DNA of 64,000 nucleotides from Silene latifolia. Lineage: Eukaryota; Streptophyta; Magnoliopsida; Caryophyllales; Caryophyllaceae. Where the stretch lies: assembly GCF_048544455.1 (NCBI RefSeq), contig NC_133538.1, positions 41,799,969 through 41,863,968 of the forward strand, read 5' to 3'. A program made the translations under genes and the position numbers. Below, piece after piece: positions 1-11,090 of this stretch (its first letter is position 1; each line of letters opens with the position of its first letter). The notes beneath the pieces were generated by a model. It saw only the letters and a list, made by a program, of their open reading frames with translations. It ran no database searches and had not been told where the DNA came from.

Positions 1-312
1 TGCAACCGCAGGTGAGTCCGCCACAGGTGTGCTGACCGTGACTGGAGTAGAGGTCGTGGCTGCTGTGACCACCACTGAGGAAGAAAGACTAGCAGCAGTG
101 CTAGCAGTGGTAGTGGCTGTGACTAGGGTAGCAGCTGAAACAGAGCTAGCTGCAGTGCTAGCTGACGGAAAAACAGTACCGGCGGCTGAAACTAAGAACA
201 AAGGAGTGTTGGCCGGTGCGGAGACGGTAGTAACAGCAGGGACTACCGTCTCAGGCAGAGACAAAGACGGACTAGCAGAAGAGCTCGACGAAGGCATCGA
301 ACTAGAATCCAT
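1..312 (-). CDS. N-terminal part of a Ser/Thr/Ala-rich third ORF of the Athila-like element (partial)
   Basis: An open frame starts with ATG at 312-310 and stays open for 104 codons to the window edge. The product begins MDSSSMPSSSSS and is very rich in Ser, Thr, Ala, Val and Pro, with no recognisable domain in the visible part. It lies downstream of gag-protease and the motif-rich spacer on the same strand. In the young Athila-like element at 51813-63680 the same place is taken by the post-pol ORF, so I infer this is the start of the equivalent third ORF. The opposite-strand frame over the same bases looks like its antisense shadow. A low-complexity host ORF cannot be excluded. Confidence 0.4.
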   Translation of the reverse strand, partial: MDSSSMPSSSSSASPSLSLPETVVPAVTTVSAPANTPLFLVSAAGTVFPSASTAASSVSAATLVTATTTASTAASLSSSVVVTAATTSTPVTVSTPVADSPAVA

Positions 313-1050
313 CCTGAATAAAGAGGGCAGGGGAATTGATAAGAAAACAGCGGCTAAACAGCATAAAAACAACGTGAAAACAACATGACAATTCCCAATC
401 AGTCGAAAAATTAGACTACGGCCCATAAATTCCCAATTTTCCTCAAAAAAATTCGAACAAAAGCATGTAAACAGCGATAGATGATGATTATAAATTACAG
501 CAGCAACAATTTACGCAACAATGTGGATAAATTGAGCAAAAGACAGTAGGAAAACCAGGTGACATTCGAAAACCAGGTTTCAGTCGAAAATTTCGACTGT
601 AAAGACCCCTAAACGCAAATTTCGCGCAAAATTCGAATTAAACATGTAAAAAACAGTGAGGAGACGGGAATGAAAAGCAAAATAAATGAAATCAAAATGC
701 AATGAGGTGTAGGAATTACTTACTTGATGCTAGAGATCCTACAAAGAATAATTAATCGACAAGAAATAAGCAAATTAGGCGATTTTTTTGAACGAAAACC
801 GCGGAACCCTAATTCCCTCAATAGACCGTGTAAATGGGCGTGAATCAAAGGGAAAACAGAGGGCAAATGATGATTAATCAACAATGAGCACAATGTAGGT
901 GACGGATTTGGCAAATGGGCAAGAAATATGGGGGATTTGGGGTGTTTTTTATCACAAATAACAAAGGAGGTCGAAAAATTGGGGGTAAAATGAAATAAGA
1001 ACCAAAAATAAGGAACTTAAGGAAAAACTCCCTGCGTCTCTTGCAATTTC
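313..1050. other. Non-coding spacer upstream of the third ORF
   Basis: AT-rich sequence without a credible reading frame. It corresponds in position to the leader between the pol end and the third ORF in other Athila-like elements. Nothing else is recognised in it. Confidence 0.5.
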
Positions 1051-1226
1051 ACTCGATCAAGTGGTTTAGAACTGCTCGATCGAGGACTTTATGGATCCAT
1101 CTACTCGATCGAGTAGAAATTTACTCGATCGAGAACTCCCCATTTCTGCTTTACTCGATCGACTGATATGGCATTACTCGATCGAACAGAATCCACTCGA
1201 TCGAGACAAAAAGTACTCGATCGAAC
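1051..1226. repeat. Cluster of about eight ACTCGATCGAGT-type palindromes
   Basis: Eight full or one-arm copies of the palindrome ACTCGATCGAGT, at intervals of roughly 15-30 bases in otherwise unrelated sequence. Several copies have a decayed right arm (for example CGATCGAAC, CGATCGACT). The same motif clusters at 2635-2826, 5553-5721, 6049-6079, 8694-8862 and 10877-10970. Confidence 0.9.
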
Positions 1227-1480
1227 TCTTTTTCTCGTGTAAGCTCTTGAATTCGTCATTCTTCCTATAAATTTGCGTAAAATTCCCCAAACCTACAAAA
1301 AAACACTTGCAAAAATAGCCCAAAATACCAAATACGCAAAGTAATAGTCTATTGTCTCTATCTACGCTAAAAAAAAGTCTAAATTCTAATTGTCCTAATT
1401 AAAAGCAATAAAAGAAATTCAACGGAAATTCAAAAATTGTTTATACAAGTTGGTACACGGGGCATTTCCCCGCTCACTTC
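1227..1480. other. Non-coding remnant between gag-protease and the motif cluster
   Basis: AT-rich, no coding signal on either strand. This is where RT, RNase H and integrase would be in a complete element, so it marks an internal deletion. Confidence 0.5.
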
Positions 1481-2279
1481 CCAAAGCAATTCAGTAGCCC
1501 CTCGGAGGGCTCCTGACTAGAGGACGTCACCTCAGCAACATTGATCGTCCTTTTCAGCTTCCATGAGCTTGAACTTGAATCATTAGGAGGAGAATAGTTC
1601 ACATCCACATATGCGCGAACTTTTCTCACCCTTGCTCCTTTCTCACCGGCTTTAACACTGTCACTCCCACTTTGACTGACATTAATTGCACAATGCCCTT
1701 TGACAGCTCCTTCATTGTTTTCATCTCAGACTTGCGAAGGAAAACAGACGAACTTTCCTCCTTTTTGCTCTCAACCTGAGGCGGAGGGGTCACAATAGCA
1801 GCACAATGCTCCAAATTTTCATTTGGAGTGTCAATAATAGGGTCAATAGAAGAGAGGGCATTGCAAGGCTGAGCTTGCATGGGAGCCCTCCGAACTTAGA
1901 CGATGGAATATCGCTCCTCGTCCCCAACCTCAAAAGTCAATGTCTTGCCCTCGACGTCTATTACTGCACGGGCAGTAGACAAAAATGGTCTCCCTAAAAT
2001 AATAGGGGTATGTGCATCTTCGGGGATGTCAAGTACAACGAAGTCAACGGGAATAAAGAACCTCCCGATCTTAACAGGTATGTCTTCTATTACACCTAGT
2101 GGCCGTGATATGCTACGGTCTGCCATCTGAACAGTCATGTTGGTGCAATTAAAATTTGTCAAACCAAGTCTCTTAGCCAGAGACAACGGTAAGACACTCA
2201 CGCTAGCGCCAAGATCGCATAACGCGTTATCAATCACGTGGGTACCAATATGACACGGAATTGAAAAACTACCTGGGTC
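1481..2279 (-). pseudogene. Retroviral-type aspartic protease of the Athila-like element, broken
   Basis: The stretch 2279-1899 encodes a retropepsin-like protease: the active-site region reads ALCDLGASVSVLPLSLAKRL, where DLGAS replaces the common DTGAS as is usual in Athila-type elements, and the flap-distal motif is IILGRPFLSTARAVID. It would cleave the Gag-Pol polyprotein in the virus-like particle. It continues the gag frame after a TAA at 2282-2280, meets a second TAA at 1898-1896, and stays recognisable as a Lys/Glu-rich tail to a TGA at 1628-1626, after which the similarity moves to another frame until about 1480. No RT follows. Confidence 0.8.
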
Positions 2280-2282
2280 TTA

Positions 2283-4415
2283 CTGTTTGGGAGGTAACTT
2301 ATTCTGAACTAGGGCCATCCCTACCTCAGTCTTGGCTACCGTCTCATTATCACTAATGTGCCTCTTACGCGATATAATTTCTTTCATAAATTTAAGGTAA
2401 AAGGGTACCTGTGTCAGCAGTTCAGCAAATGGCACAGTGACCTGCAAGCTTCTCAGAATCTCGGCAAATTTGCCGAATTGTTGATTAGCTTTAGTACTCT
2501 GCAGACACCTCGTGAAGGGAACCGTGATGGGTATCTCGAGTCCCTTGTTTCTCTCTTCCAACGTGTCAGCCGGATCAAGCTCCTTATCCTTTGTACGCTT
2601 CTTTCCTCTCGAACGAGGTCTTTCAGGCGATTTCTCACTCGATCGAGCACTAGCAGGCTCTCGATCAAGCTGTCCATTATCCATAATACTCGATCGACCA
2701 AAATTCCCATTTGATCGAGTAGTTTCTTCAGCAGAGTCACTCGATCGAGTAGAAATTCCACTCGATCGAGCACTTTCTTCAGCAAATCTACTCGATCGAC
2801 CTCCAGAAACTTGTCGATCGAGTACCTTCTTAGCCGTCAGCTCATTTCCTTTGACAGAACACTATTCATCAGCTATTATTTCCTTCCCCGGGTCTGATTT
2901 CAACACTTCCGGTCCCTCATATGAACGACCGCTTCTCAAATTAATTAAATTTACCGTCTCATGTGGATTTTTGTCAGTTTATGACGGTAAATGACCCGGT
3001 TTCCTTGTGGACTGTTTAGCGGCTAACTGGGCAACTTGAGTTTCAAGTGCCTTGATAGAAGCATCTTTTTGTTGGTCGCTTAACTTCCACTGCTTTGTCA
3101 AAGACTGCAACATAGTCTTCAACTCACCTATCTCACTTACCGCACCAGAAGACGAGGCACTTTGATTAGGTGTAGGAAAGGAAGGAGGCTTCTGAAAGCC
3201 TTGTTGAGTCTTATGTGGAGGGACATATGACTGCTGCTAGTGTGGAGGAGGGGTAGGATTGAGCACATTTTGACTAGTCCACCTCAAATTGGGATGGACT
3301 GCCCCTTGGTTATTATAATAGGAACCCCCTCCTTGCCTATATTGTTGAAAAGCAAGGACCTGTTCCTTCTCTGTAAGACAGCCAACAGCAGTGTGACCGT
3401 CATTGCTACCACACCTCTCACATGTGATGGTCTCTCCTCTAGTAAGCATATGGACCGTCTGAAGCTCCCCAGCAGAATGTAACTCCAACTTATCAAATCG
3501 AGCATTCATGGCTTCCAGCTGAGCCACAACTTGCTTATCGACTGCATGAACTGTTCTAATACCATCCCTAGGGTTTCCATATTTAGCATTGTGGTTTGCT
3601 ATCTCTTCAATAAGGGCCCATCCCTTATCATCGTCAGTATTCTCTTGGAATCTCCCATTAGATGACGCATAAAGTATGGCTCTGTGATCATCATACAGCC
3701 CATTGTAGAACTAGTTGGAAAGAAACCACGGGTCAAAACCATGGTGAGGAAGAGACCTCACCAACTTCTTAAAACGGGACCATGCTTCATAGAGAGTCTC
3801 ATCAGGTGCCTGCTTGAAACTCGTAATCTTTGCCCTCAGTTGATTGGTGCACTGTGGAGGGAAATATCTCTTATAAAAAGCAAGAGCAAGGGTCTCCCAG
3901 TTTGTAACCCCCGCGGTCGTACGGTCCAAGTCAGTCAACCACTCCCTGGCTGCATCAGTCAAAGAAAAAGGAAACAGAACTTCCTTAATCATGTCTTGAG
4001 TTACCCCCTTTGTGGCGGGGATAGTAGAACAGTAGTCTGTAAAGACCTCCATATGCTTTCTCGGGTCTTCACCTGCCACACCTCTATAGAGATTTCTCTC
4101 CACCAGATTGATATAGGAAGGACGGATGTCAAATGTATTCCCATCCTCGGTCTGGAGATTGAAACCTTTAGGAATATACGATGCTTTAGGCTCCGAGTGA
4201 CTAGCAATGTTCGGCATCTTTACTGGTTGATCAGCAGAAATAGGAATGTCTTCTTCTAAAGACTGATCTTCTGTGAAAAGAGAATGATGTAGCTCTGGCT
4301 CGAAAGTACTCAAGTCTTCATTTCGTGATTTTCTCTGCAGACGAAGTCTATGCCTGAATAGTCTCTCTGGCTCTGAATCAGCTGAAACTAACTCAAACCT
4401 ATCTGACCTGGGCAT
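2283..4415 (-). pseudogene. Gag of the Athila-like element (Retrotrans_gag type), with in-frame stops
   Basis: ATG at 4415-4413 lies about 100 bases after the primer-binding site. The first 235 residues hold the Retrotrans_gag capsid region (AREWLTDLDR, then YFPPQCTNQLRAKI and ETLYEAWSRFKKLVRSLPHH). A zinc-knuckle-like Cys/His motif (CERCGSNDGHTAVGC) sits at about 3420-3376. The same frame runs on through stops at 3713-3711 (TAG), 3239-3237 (TAG), 2981-2979 (TAA), 2864-2862 (TAG) and 2282-2280 (TAA). Most of these are one C-to-T step from a Gln codon. The part 2826-2635 encodes a run of Ser/Arg/Asp-rich repeats because the ACTCGATCGAGT palindrome has expanded inside the coding region. Gag would package element RNA; this copy cannot make a full product. 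Confidence 0.85.
2635..2826. repeat. ACTCGATCGAGT palindrome cluster inside gag coding sequence
   Basis: About eight copies of the palindrome or one arm of it, within the gag-protease linker. In the three minus-strand frames they read as repeats of the type LDRV, STRS/SARSS and SIE. The motif is therefore not confined to non-coding spacers. Confidence 0.9.
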
Positions 4416-4515
4416 AAACAACACTTAAAGAAAATAAATAAGAACTGCCTCAAGGAATAAAAATTCCCTAAGACGGATAAAATAAACGAAACAAAGACAG
4501 ATAGGGCAATTGCCT

Positions 4516-4532
4516 CCCCGGCAACGGCGCCA
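4516..4532 (-). promoter_or_regulatory. Primer-binding site for tRNA-Asp
   Basis: On the minus strand the sequence is TGGCGCCGTTGCCGGGG, an exact complement of the 3' end of plant tRNA-Asp including CCA. It starts five bases after the LTR end, as expected for initiation of minus-strand DNA. Athila-lineage elements use this tRNA. Confidence 0.9.
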
Positions 4533-4537
4533 AAATT

Positions 4538-6003
4538 TGATACGTCTGTCGTGTACCTATCAAAATAAACTAACTAAACTAACTATATAGCTAGGGAAGT
4601 CAGGTCGATCTCCTCAGGGAGGCAAGATATCTGTAGAAGTTCGTCTATTTGGTCACAAATGGGGGGGGGGGGTTGTTTAAATTGGTTTTCTAAACTAAAA
4701 GGTTTAAAGGGAAGAGAAGCAGAGACAAGAGCAGTAAAGGCAGAAAAATAGAATTAAACTATCAAATACAGAAGAGACATGTCAGGATTTCGGTTCACTA
4801 CGGTAGTCCAGTGACTCAACTGTAAACAACTTAGACAAATTAATGCGAGACGGATATGGAAAGGTCCTTCCGGTCCACTTTCTACCCTAAACTTCCACTA
4901 ACTTAACTTCCGTCCTCATCAGGGTAGTCTACTGTTCATAGCAGGCCTATTTTGTCCAATCCTCCGATCCAGGATTAAATTTAGCCAGATTAAAGGGTGA
5001 CTCAGACGCGTGCACTCAACTAAGTCGGTAAAATACAGTTAAATTGCTATGGTGACAGAATCTCACAATTAATTCATCTAACCTACTCACTACATCATCA
5101 CATTTCTACCGTAGATCCCCTAATCCCAACATGAAACAAGTTTAGCTACTCATATCGCTATTTATACTATCAAAACTAACAGCAGATAAATGACTAGCAT
5201 TCAACATATTAAAACGATTATTAAATTGCATAAAAGTAAATTAGGGCAGAAATTAAATGAAGTAAAAAAAAGAATTAAAGTAAACAAAAGAGCGATTATT
5301 ATTAAGAAAGGAGAAAGAGATTACAATCGTGCGAATCCGGCGTAAAGAACGACAAAATCTGAGCGAAATAATCCCGAAAGCAAATTACAGAGAAATATGA
5401 AATTGATCGATGAAAAAACTGAAAAATAAAGTGTCGATGATAATAGAATAGATAGCTAATGACCTAGTTGACGTAAGATTAAATAAGAAATAAACTAAGT
5501 CCAACAACTAAAACACACTTACGGACTAATTAAAGCCCACGAAAGCCTAAACCACTCGATCGAGTAGGATAAATCCACTCGATCGAGCAAAACTCCAGAA
5601 AATCTACTCGATCGAGTAGAATAGTTACTCGATCGAGTAACCTCTCTTTTAAGCACTTCTTGATCGAGTAAATAACTACTTGATTGATCATCCATGGCTA
5701 TAAAAACCAGTCGATCGAGTCTTCTTCCTTCAAATCAGCCCAATCTCGTACCAGGCTGCCTCGTAAACCGTGCCTTCACGCATTCCAATGCAGTATCTCA
5801 CTCTGGAAAATCCCGTCTCCTTAAAATGCATGCAAAAAGGACGAAAAGTGGTACGATTCCACTACTTTCGCGTTCATTTCTACAAAACGGACAAAATGAA
5901 CCAAAGTAGCGAATTCGGGGCATAATTCTATATAAACAGTACAAAAATGCATGGAAATACGTGCTAAAATAGGTTAAATAGACTATACAGTATGCACGTA
6001 TCA
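4538..6003 (-). repeat. LTR of the Athila-like element (1466 bp)
   Basis: The ends are TGATACGT and ACGTATCA, an eight-base perfect inverted repeat with TG...CA termini. The primer-binding site directly to the left fixes it as a 5' LTR in minus orientation. The flanking five bases on the right are AGTAG; the partner copy of the duplication is outside the window. A ten-base G run occurs at about 4661-4671. The LTR contains a palindrome cluster at 5553-5721. No second copy of this LTR is in the window. Confidence 0.85.
5553..5721. repeat. ACTCGATCGAGT palindrome cluster inside the LTR
   Basis: Seven copies, four of them with both arms intact and three decayed (TTGATCGAGT, TTGATTGATCA, GTCGATCGAGT). 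Lying in the LTR, these copies would be duplicated at each transposition. Confidence 0.9.
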
Positions 6004-6302
6004 AGTAGCCCGAGATCAGAATACCCTCCAAAAGACACATCTCCAGCTACTCGATCGAGTGAGGGGCACTCGATCGAGTTGCCACAAGTCAAAAACTGCC
6101 CATAATTCCAAACACAAGATATATAATCACCTAAATATGAGTTGGGATGCTAACCCAACCCACAAATCCTATGAAACAAATACAGAACTGTGCAAGTACG
6201 GCCTTATGGCCACCGATAGAAACCAAGTTCGAAAAAGTATCAACCAAAACAAAGTAATATCCATCATAACTACGAATATAAAAATAACGAAATGGAGTAT
6301 CA
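6004..6302. other. Short non-coding stretch with two ACTCGATCGAGT palindromes
   Basis: Lies between the LTR and the end of the next ORF. Two perfect palindromes are at 6049-6060 and 6068-6079. Nothing else is recognised. Confidence 0.6.
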
Positions 6303-7880
6303 TCACTCCTGCTGCTGCTGCTCATCCATCACTGCATCCTCATCCCCACCGCCACCTGAAGTGCCTGCTCCTGACGCACCAAGACCCACATCACCACCGG
6401 CTCCAGCATCTGGTCTCACGTACCAAGGGGTCAAACCACCGTAGGGGTACGCCTGAGGCTCTCCCCAAGTAGACATGTCCACCCCATAAGAGTGGAAAAC
6501 CTCGCTACTGTCCCCGACTCCCCTCCACCAAACCGGATGAGGTCCCGAGGTCCCAATACCCTGAACATACGCCATCTCATACAAGTTCCGGATCGTCAAG
6601 GTAGAGGACACTCTCTCGGCCAAGTAGCTCTCACGCATCTCCAGGCTGTACAAGGGAGGCTAACCAGGGAACTGATACTGTTGTGGTGTTGGCTGCTCTG
6701 GCTAAGTCTCAGCCACTCTCTGCCTCACTCTGCGTGGTCCCCTCCCCAACCTAAGCCGGTTCTCCACAGCTCCCTCGTTCTCCCCCTTCCTCGGCTCGGG
6801 CATAACCTGTAGGATGTCCGGGGCAATGAGGTACGTCTGCCTCGCAGGACGCCCCTCCTCCTCCTCATCCTCGTCAGAGTCCGCAGACACCACTACTGCG
6901 GGTAAAGGCTCAGTTACTGGAAGATGCTCCGGGGCTGGTATCCGCATCCAACTCATACCCCACACCCTCCATGCTAAACTCCTATCCGCCAAAGTTCTCA
7001 ACCATTTCTGGTCGAGAAAGTACTGACGGTCTAAGGTGGGTACTATGGTGGTCAAGGGAGTATAGGCCGAGGAAGCTATGAAGGATGTCAACCTCTCTGC
7101 TAAACGTGTGGCAATGGCACCACAACTCAGGAATCTAGTGTCAGACGAGGCCATCAAAGCTAGACTGGCACACACCATGGCAGGGGCATTAAAAACCACT
7201 CTCTGAGACCTCCCGGGGTGAAGGTACGCCATCAAAAGAATCAACTCATATGAGTTCAACTTACTCACATCCTTCCTCTTGTAAAGAAGACACGTCAAGG
7301 CACGAAGAAAGATCTTCAAAGTGACATGTTGAACGTCATTAATCAACATGTTACTTGAAGTAGGAGCTGGTTTCCCGGTGATACAAGGCATAAAAGTACT
7401 CAGCCCACACTCAGTCGGTATGTCACGGAGTGCTCCCTTGGCAGGCTTGGCCAAGCCAAGGTGAGAAGAAAACAGGTCCATGGTCAAGATAAAGCTCGTG
7501 TTCACGAGGCGGAACTACACAGTTTGTTCCACCGGCTCGTATTTAAACGAGCTCATGAACTCAAGGGTCAGAAAGGCGTACGAGTGCTTCCGAAGGTGAT
7601 AAAGCCCAGTCATCCCCAAGGTCTCAAAGATGTGCCTGACATCGGTCTCAATGCCCAGGTCATCCAAAAGGGTCGTGTCGATACAGCGGGTTGGTCTCAT
7701 CTTACGACCTTGCAAAGCCACAAACCTTTTCCTCTGTGTGAAATCCACGAAGACTACATACATGTATTCTGGCACAGCCGGGACTACCGGTCCACTCCCC
7801 TCCCCCACTTCGGGCCTAGAAGCCCTACCCCTCTTCCTCTGTCGGGTTCCTACTGTCGTTCTCGGCATCTGTTTCAGCAT
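6303..7880 (-). pseudogene. Athila third ORF (ATHILA ORF-1 / plant transposon protein type), three in-frame stops
   Basis: One frame of 526 codons starts at ATG 7880 and ends at the TAA just before 6303, interrupted only by TAG at 7517-7515, 6704-6702 and 6662-6660. All three are one C-to-T change from CAG (Gln). Residues about 70-120 resemble the conserved block of the ATHILA ORF-1 family: a hydrophobic DLGIETDVRHIFETLGM stretch, then YAFLTLEFMSSF, close to YRSLVLEFLSFF in the ORF at 57564-55788. The C-terminal third is Glu/Asp-rich (SADSDEDEEEEGRP), then Gly/Ala-rich and Gln-rich. Function in the element is unknown; the position after pol led to the name env-like, but no signal peptide or membrane segment is seen. 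Confidence 0.75.
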
Positions 7881-8693
7881 ACAATTTAAATACCCACCAC
7901 ATATACACGAAAAACATACAAATCATTCATGTTTGTTCATAAAAAGAATCAACTAGATACACATTATCACCAACAATTCCAAATTACAAGTAAAATTCCC
8001 AATTTCAGTTATCAGACGGTCTCTACAGCTGTAAAAATTTTGACATATTTGGCATGAATTAACATTATTACTACTACCTTTAGAACTCAAACCTTCAAAA
8101 CATCTTCACATATAAACCAATTTCACAACAACATGAGACGAATTTCAGTTTGGGACACTTTTAATACGGAGTTTTAAGACAATTTTTTGAGTGAAAAGCA
8201 CAAAATCAATCCTAAGCATGATATATATGACATAGATTACCCAATTTTCATCCTTTTTACACACAAAAGACAATCAAAAATCAATCCAAATTACCAAACC
8301 CTAGAAAATTCGAGTCACCTAAACCCCCAATTTGTGTCGATTTTTGCATAGCTAACAACAATAATCATCAAAGAAAAGCAACTAGATCATATTGCAGCAG
8401 TTAGAGGCAAGATTTAACACATATAAACCGATTTTTCCACAATTTCCAACATTCTATATAGTTCTAAGTGATTAAAACCTCAAAATAGAGTTAACATTCA
8501 TACCTTAATCGAATAGCAAGTAAAAAGAACGAATTCAAGAAAGAAAATCACCAAGTTTAATCACCGCAATCAACAAGAACCAAGGAGTTTAGAGAGAGAT
8601 GGGAGATTAGGGTTTGCGAAATAGAGAAAGAATGGGAAGAAATAATTAGGAAAAGGGTTTATCAACCCGTGTTTTCGCAGCACTGTAGCAGCT
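7881..8693. other. Non-coding leader upstream of the third ORF
   Basis: AT-rich, with no credible frame. By analogy with 57565-57817 in the young element this is the spacer between pol and the third ORF. Confidence 0.5.
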
Positions 8694-8862
8694 TACTCGA
8701 TCGAGTAAGTATGTTACTCGATCAAGTGGCCTCCACTCGATCGAGTTGAAGCTACTCGGTCGAGTTTTCATAGTAAGTTTCAATTTTCTCGACGTAATAG
8801 CTTTCAAACTAGATCGAATGAGGTCTACTTGGTCTAGTAGGCACTCGTACTCGGTCAAGTAA
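8694..8862. repeat. ACTCGATCGAGT palindrome cluster
   Basis: About seven copies, several decayed (CTCGGTCGAG, CTAGATCGAA, CTCGGTCAAG). It sits at the same distance upstream of the third ORF as the GGGCGGATT cluster does in the young Athila-like element. Confidence 0.85.
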
Positions 8863-9749
8863 GGCTAGATACACGGTCAGAAATACAAGATTAATTAAAG
8901 ATCCCTGCAAAATAGCAACGCGTGTCGATTCCAAAAACGAATTCGGATATCGGCACAGATTAACATACTCATTCACATCGTATTATTACTACACAAATAC
9001 AACGTATCATCTCACAATTACATTACCTCATTCCACTTTTCATTTTCATTCTATAACCATAATTACGCAATCAAGTGACCAAATTTTCAACTTTCTCATG
9101 CACACCCTTAACATTTTTCCTTTACTCATAAGCATATAATCGTGATTTCAGCAACGTAACTTCTAATCGTATTGTTTTAACCATAAATTTAACAATTACC
9201 ACACTAGTTTGATTACTCAACTGAACTACACTACATGCGGAAGCATTCAACCATTCATCTACTACATATACTCTACTACTATCCTGATGACCATCATAAC
9301 AACTGTACAACTCACTAATCATCACTATTATTATCGCATACAAGGCTCATAAGCTTTTATATCAATCATTAATATCAACTATTTGGAACAAGCATTATCA
9401 ACGCCACACTATACACACTTTCCCATATTGCAAAAAAATCACCACTTCCGTTACTACTCAACTATAAGCTTTTACAGTTCTATTCATAACAATACACACC
9501 TGACATCCACAAAGACTCGGCTACAAACATCTCTACATCACTATTATACACACTAGGCATATAGTTCCCAACTCAATACCCCTTAACTAGTGACTGGCTT
9601 AAGCATAATAGGGCCATGATTTTGAAATGAGGGCGCCTACTCACTTAAAATCTAGCATCATCAGGGGCTCCTAAGATACATACACCAGGTTCACTTTATT
9701 AGACTCACTACATTCATTAGGCTCATTTGTTACAGGTTCCAAAATCGTC
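8863..9749. other. Non-coding, probably 5' leader of the chromovirus-like element
   Basis: No credible ORF. The right part follows the initiator-Met primer site of the LTR at 9765-11090 and is probably its untranslated leader. The boundary with Athila-derived sequence lies somewhere between 8870 and about 9700 and cannot be placed. Confidence 0.4.
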
Positions 9750-9761
9750 GCTCTGATACCA
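9750..9761 (-). promoter_or_regulatory. Primer-binding site for initiator tRNA-Met
   Basis: Minus strand reads TGGTATCAGAGC, the complement of the 3' end of plant initiator tRNA-Met, three bases beyond the LTR end. Confidence 0.85.
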
Positions 9762-9764
9762 CTT

Positions 9765-11090
9765 TGTAACACCCCCATATACCAAGGAACCTTAACAAGA
9801 CCTTCCCTAGCATATAAAGGCATTACCATCTCGGTTGCCCTAGGAAAGTAATTATCAAAAGTCGATAAAAGAACATTTATAAATTATTACAGGTGATTAA
9901 ACCAAAACTACTGATACAAAGATACAACTCGACATCCTTAGGTGAACTATCTTTTGACGTAACTTGTGAAAGACCCATCCCTGCCAAGACTCCAGCTAAC
10001 TTCTAAGACATCACCTGAAAGACCGACTGCTCACCATAAGGGATCACGGCAGACATAATAGAAGAAACAAGAAACAACTACACAAGGCCAGTAACTGAGG
10101 CAAGACACAACATCAACGACCAACCTACTACGAACACAACCAAGCACACACGCAAGCCACAACCACTCCAGCCAATCACCGTCACCGACTGTCCACTAGA
10201 CCAGCCCTGCTAGTGGGGGACCGCAGCCGTACCCACCAAATCCCCGCTCATCATACCGAGCGATAACCCTGTCCCATTAATGTGCACATCCCCTCCCGTG
10301 GCGGGTTCCACGGAGGGCAAAACTAGGGTGTGAAGCCACCCTCGCAAGTTACTCCACTCAGCCAGTGACGCGCCCCGAATATCACAGATAGTTATACAAT
10401 GATCACAAACACGCCATTCGAGACAACACAACACCAACCAACAACACAATCAATCCAATCATACCGACACTAAAATCAACACAACAACTGACACACTAGA
10501 CAACCAACAGAAACTGAGTAGGCGAACCTACCTTTAGCCAACCGCAGCGATTCCTTGTTCAATCACATGACATCAACCAAGCAAGCAAAACCCCTACACA
10601 AACAGTACAAACAGCTATTACTATTACCACAACCCTACAAGAAACAACAACGACAAAGATGACGATGATAACATACCTACGCCCAGCATATCGGTGTCAA
10701 GACCGCTAGCCGACTCAAGAAACCTATCCCCAAGGCACATGCTTCCTCAAAGGCTCCCATGGGAGGAATTATGGTGAAGGAAATGAGGAAAGACGACATC
10801 TAGGTCTGAAGGGAGGAGGCGGAAATGATTTGCGATTCTATCAAAATACGATTATAAACCCTCGCTGAAAAGACGTTACTCGATCGAGTAACCAACTTAC
10901 TCGATCGAGTGACCCCTACTCGATCGATTACTCAAGCTACTCGATCGAGTAGCCTCGACTAGATCGAGTACCACTCACTCAAAGCCTATCTTGACACAAG
11001 ACATCTCTTGTAAGAATTCCCAAAGGCTACAACATGCCCCTAAGGTCGGTCAACGTCAGTAAACGGGTCCCTAAAAGGACGGGTATTACA
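9765..11090 (-). repeat. LTR of a chromovirus-like (Tekay/Del type) element (1326 bp)
   Basis: The ends are TGTAACACCC and GGGTATTACA, near-perfect inverted repeats with TG...CA termini. The Met primer site at the left makes it a 5' LTR in minus orientation. The right end cuts the RT frame of a Tat-like element after the residues LLVKEA, so this LTR inserted into that older element. No second copy is in the window; the 3' part is lost or outside. It contains five ACTCGATCGAGT copies at 10877-10970. Clade assignment rests on primer type and terminal bases only. Confidence 0.7.
10877..10970. repeat. ACTCGATCGAGT palindrome cluster in a non-Athila LTR
   Basis: Five copies at about 20-base spacing, three with both arms intact. 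The host LTR has a different primer type and no visible relation to the Athila-like LTR at 4538-6003. Confidence 0.9.

Larger units (their letters stand above)
1..6003 (-). mobile_element. Athila-like Ty3/gypsy element, gag-pro only, left end outside the window
   Basis: Read on the minus strand the order is LTR (6003-4538), tRNA-Asp primer-binding site, gag, protease, a spacer with palindromic motifs, and the start of a third ORF that runs off the left edge. The RT, RNase H and integrase that should follow protease are absent: only about 250 bases separate the end of the protease frame near 1480 from the motif cluster of the spacer. The primer site and gag type are those of the plant Athila lineage. 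The coding part has many in-frame stops, so the copy is old and defective. The 3' LTR is not in the window, so the element boundary on the left is unknown. Confidence 0.8.

Noticed and set aside
29-388. Plus-strand ORF of 119 codons rich in Val, Ala and Thr
   Set aside because: It lies antisense to a longer open minus-strand frame that starts with ATG and agrees in strand with the surrounding element.
1051-1226. CRISPR-like appearance of regularly spaced palindromes
   Set aside because: The sequence is a plant nuclear genome, spacing is irregular, copies are degenerate and no cas gene exists.
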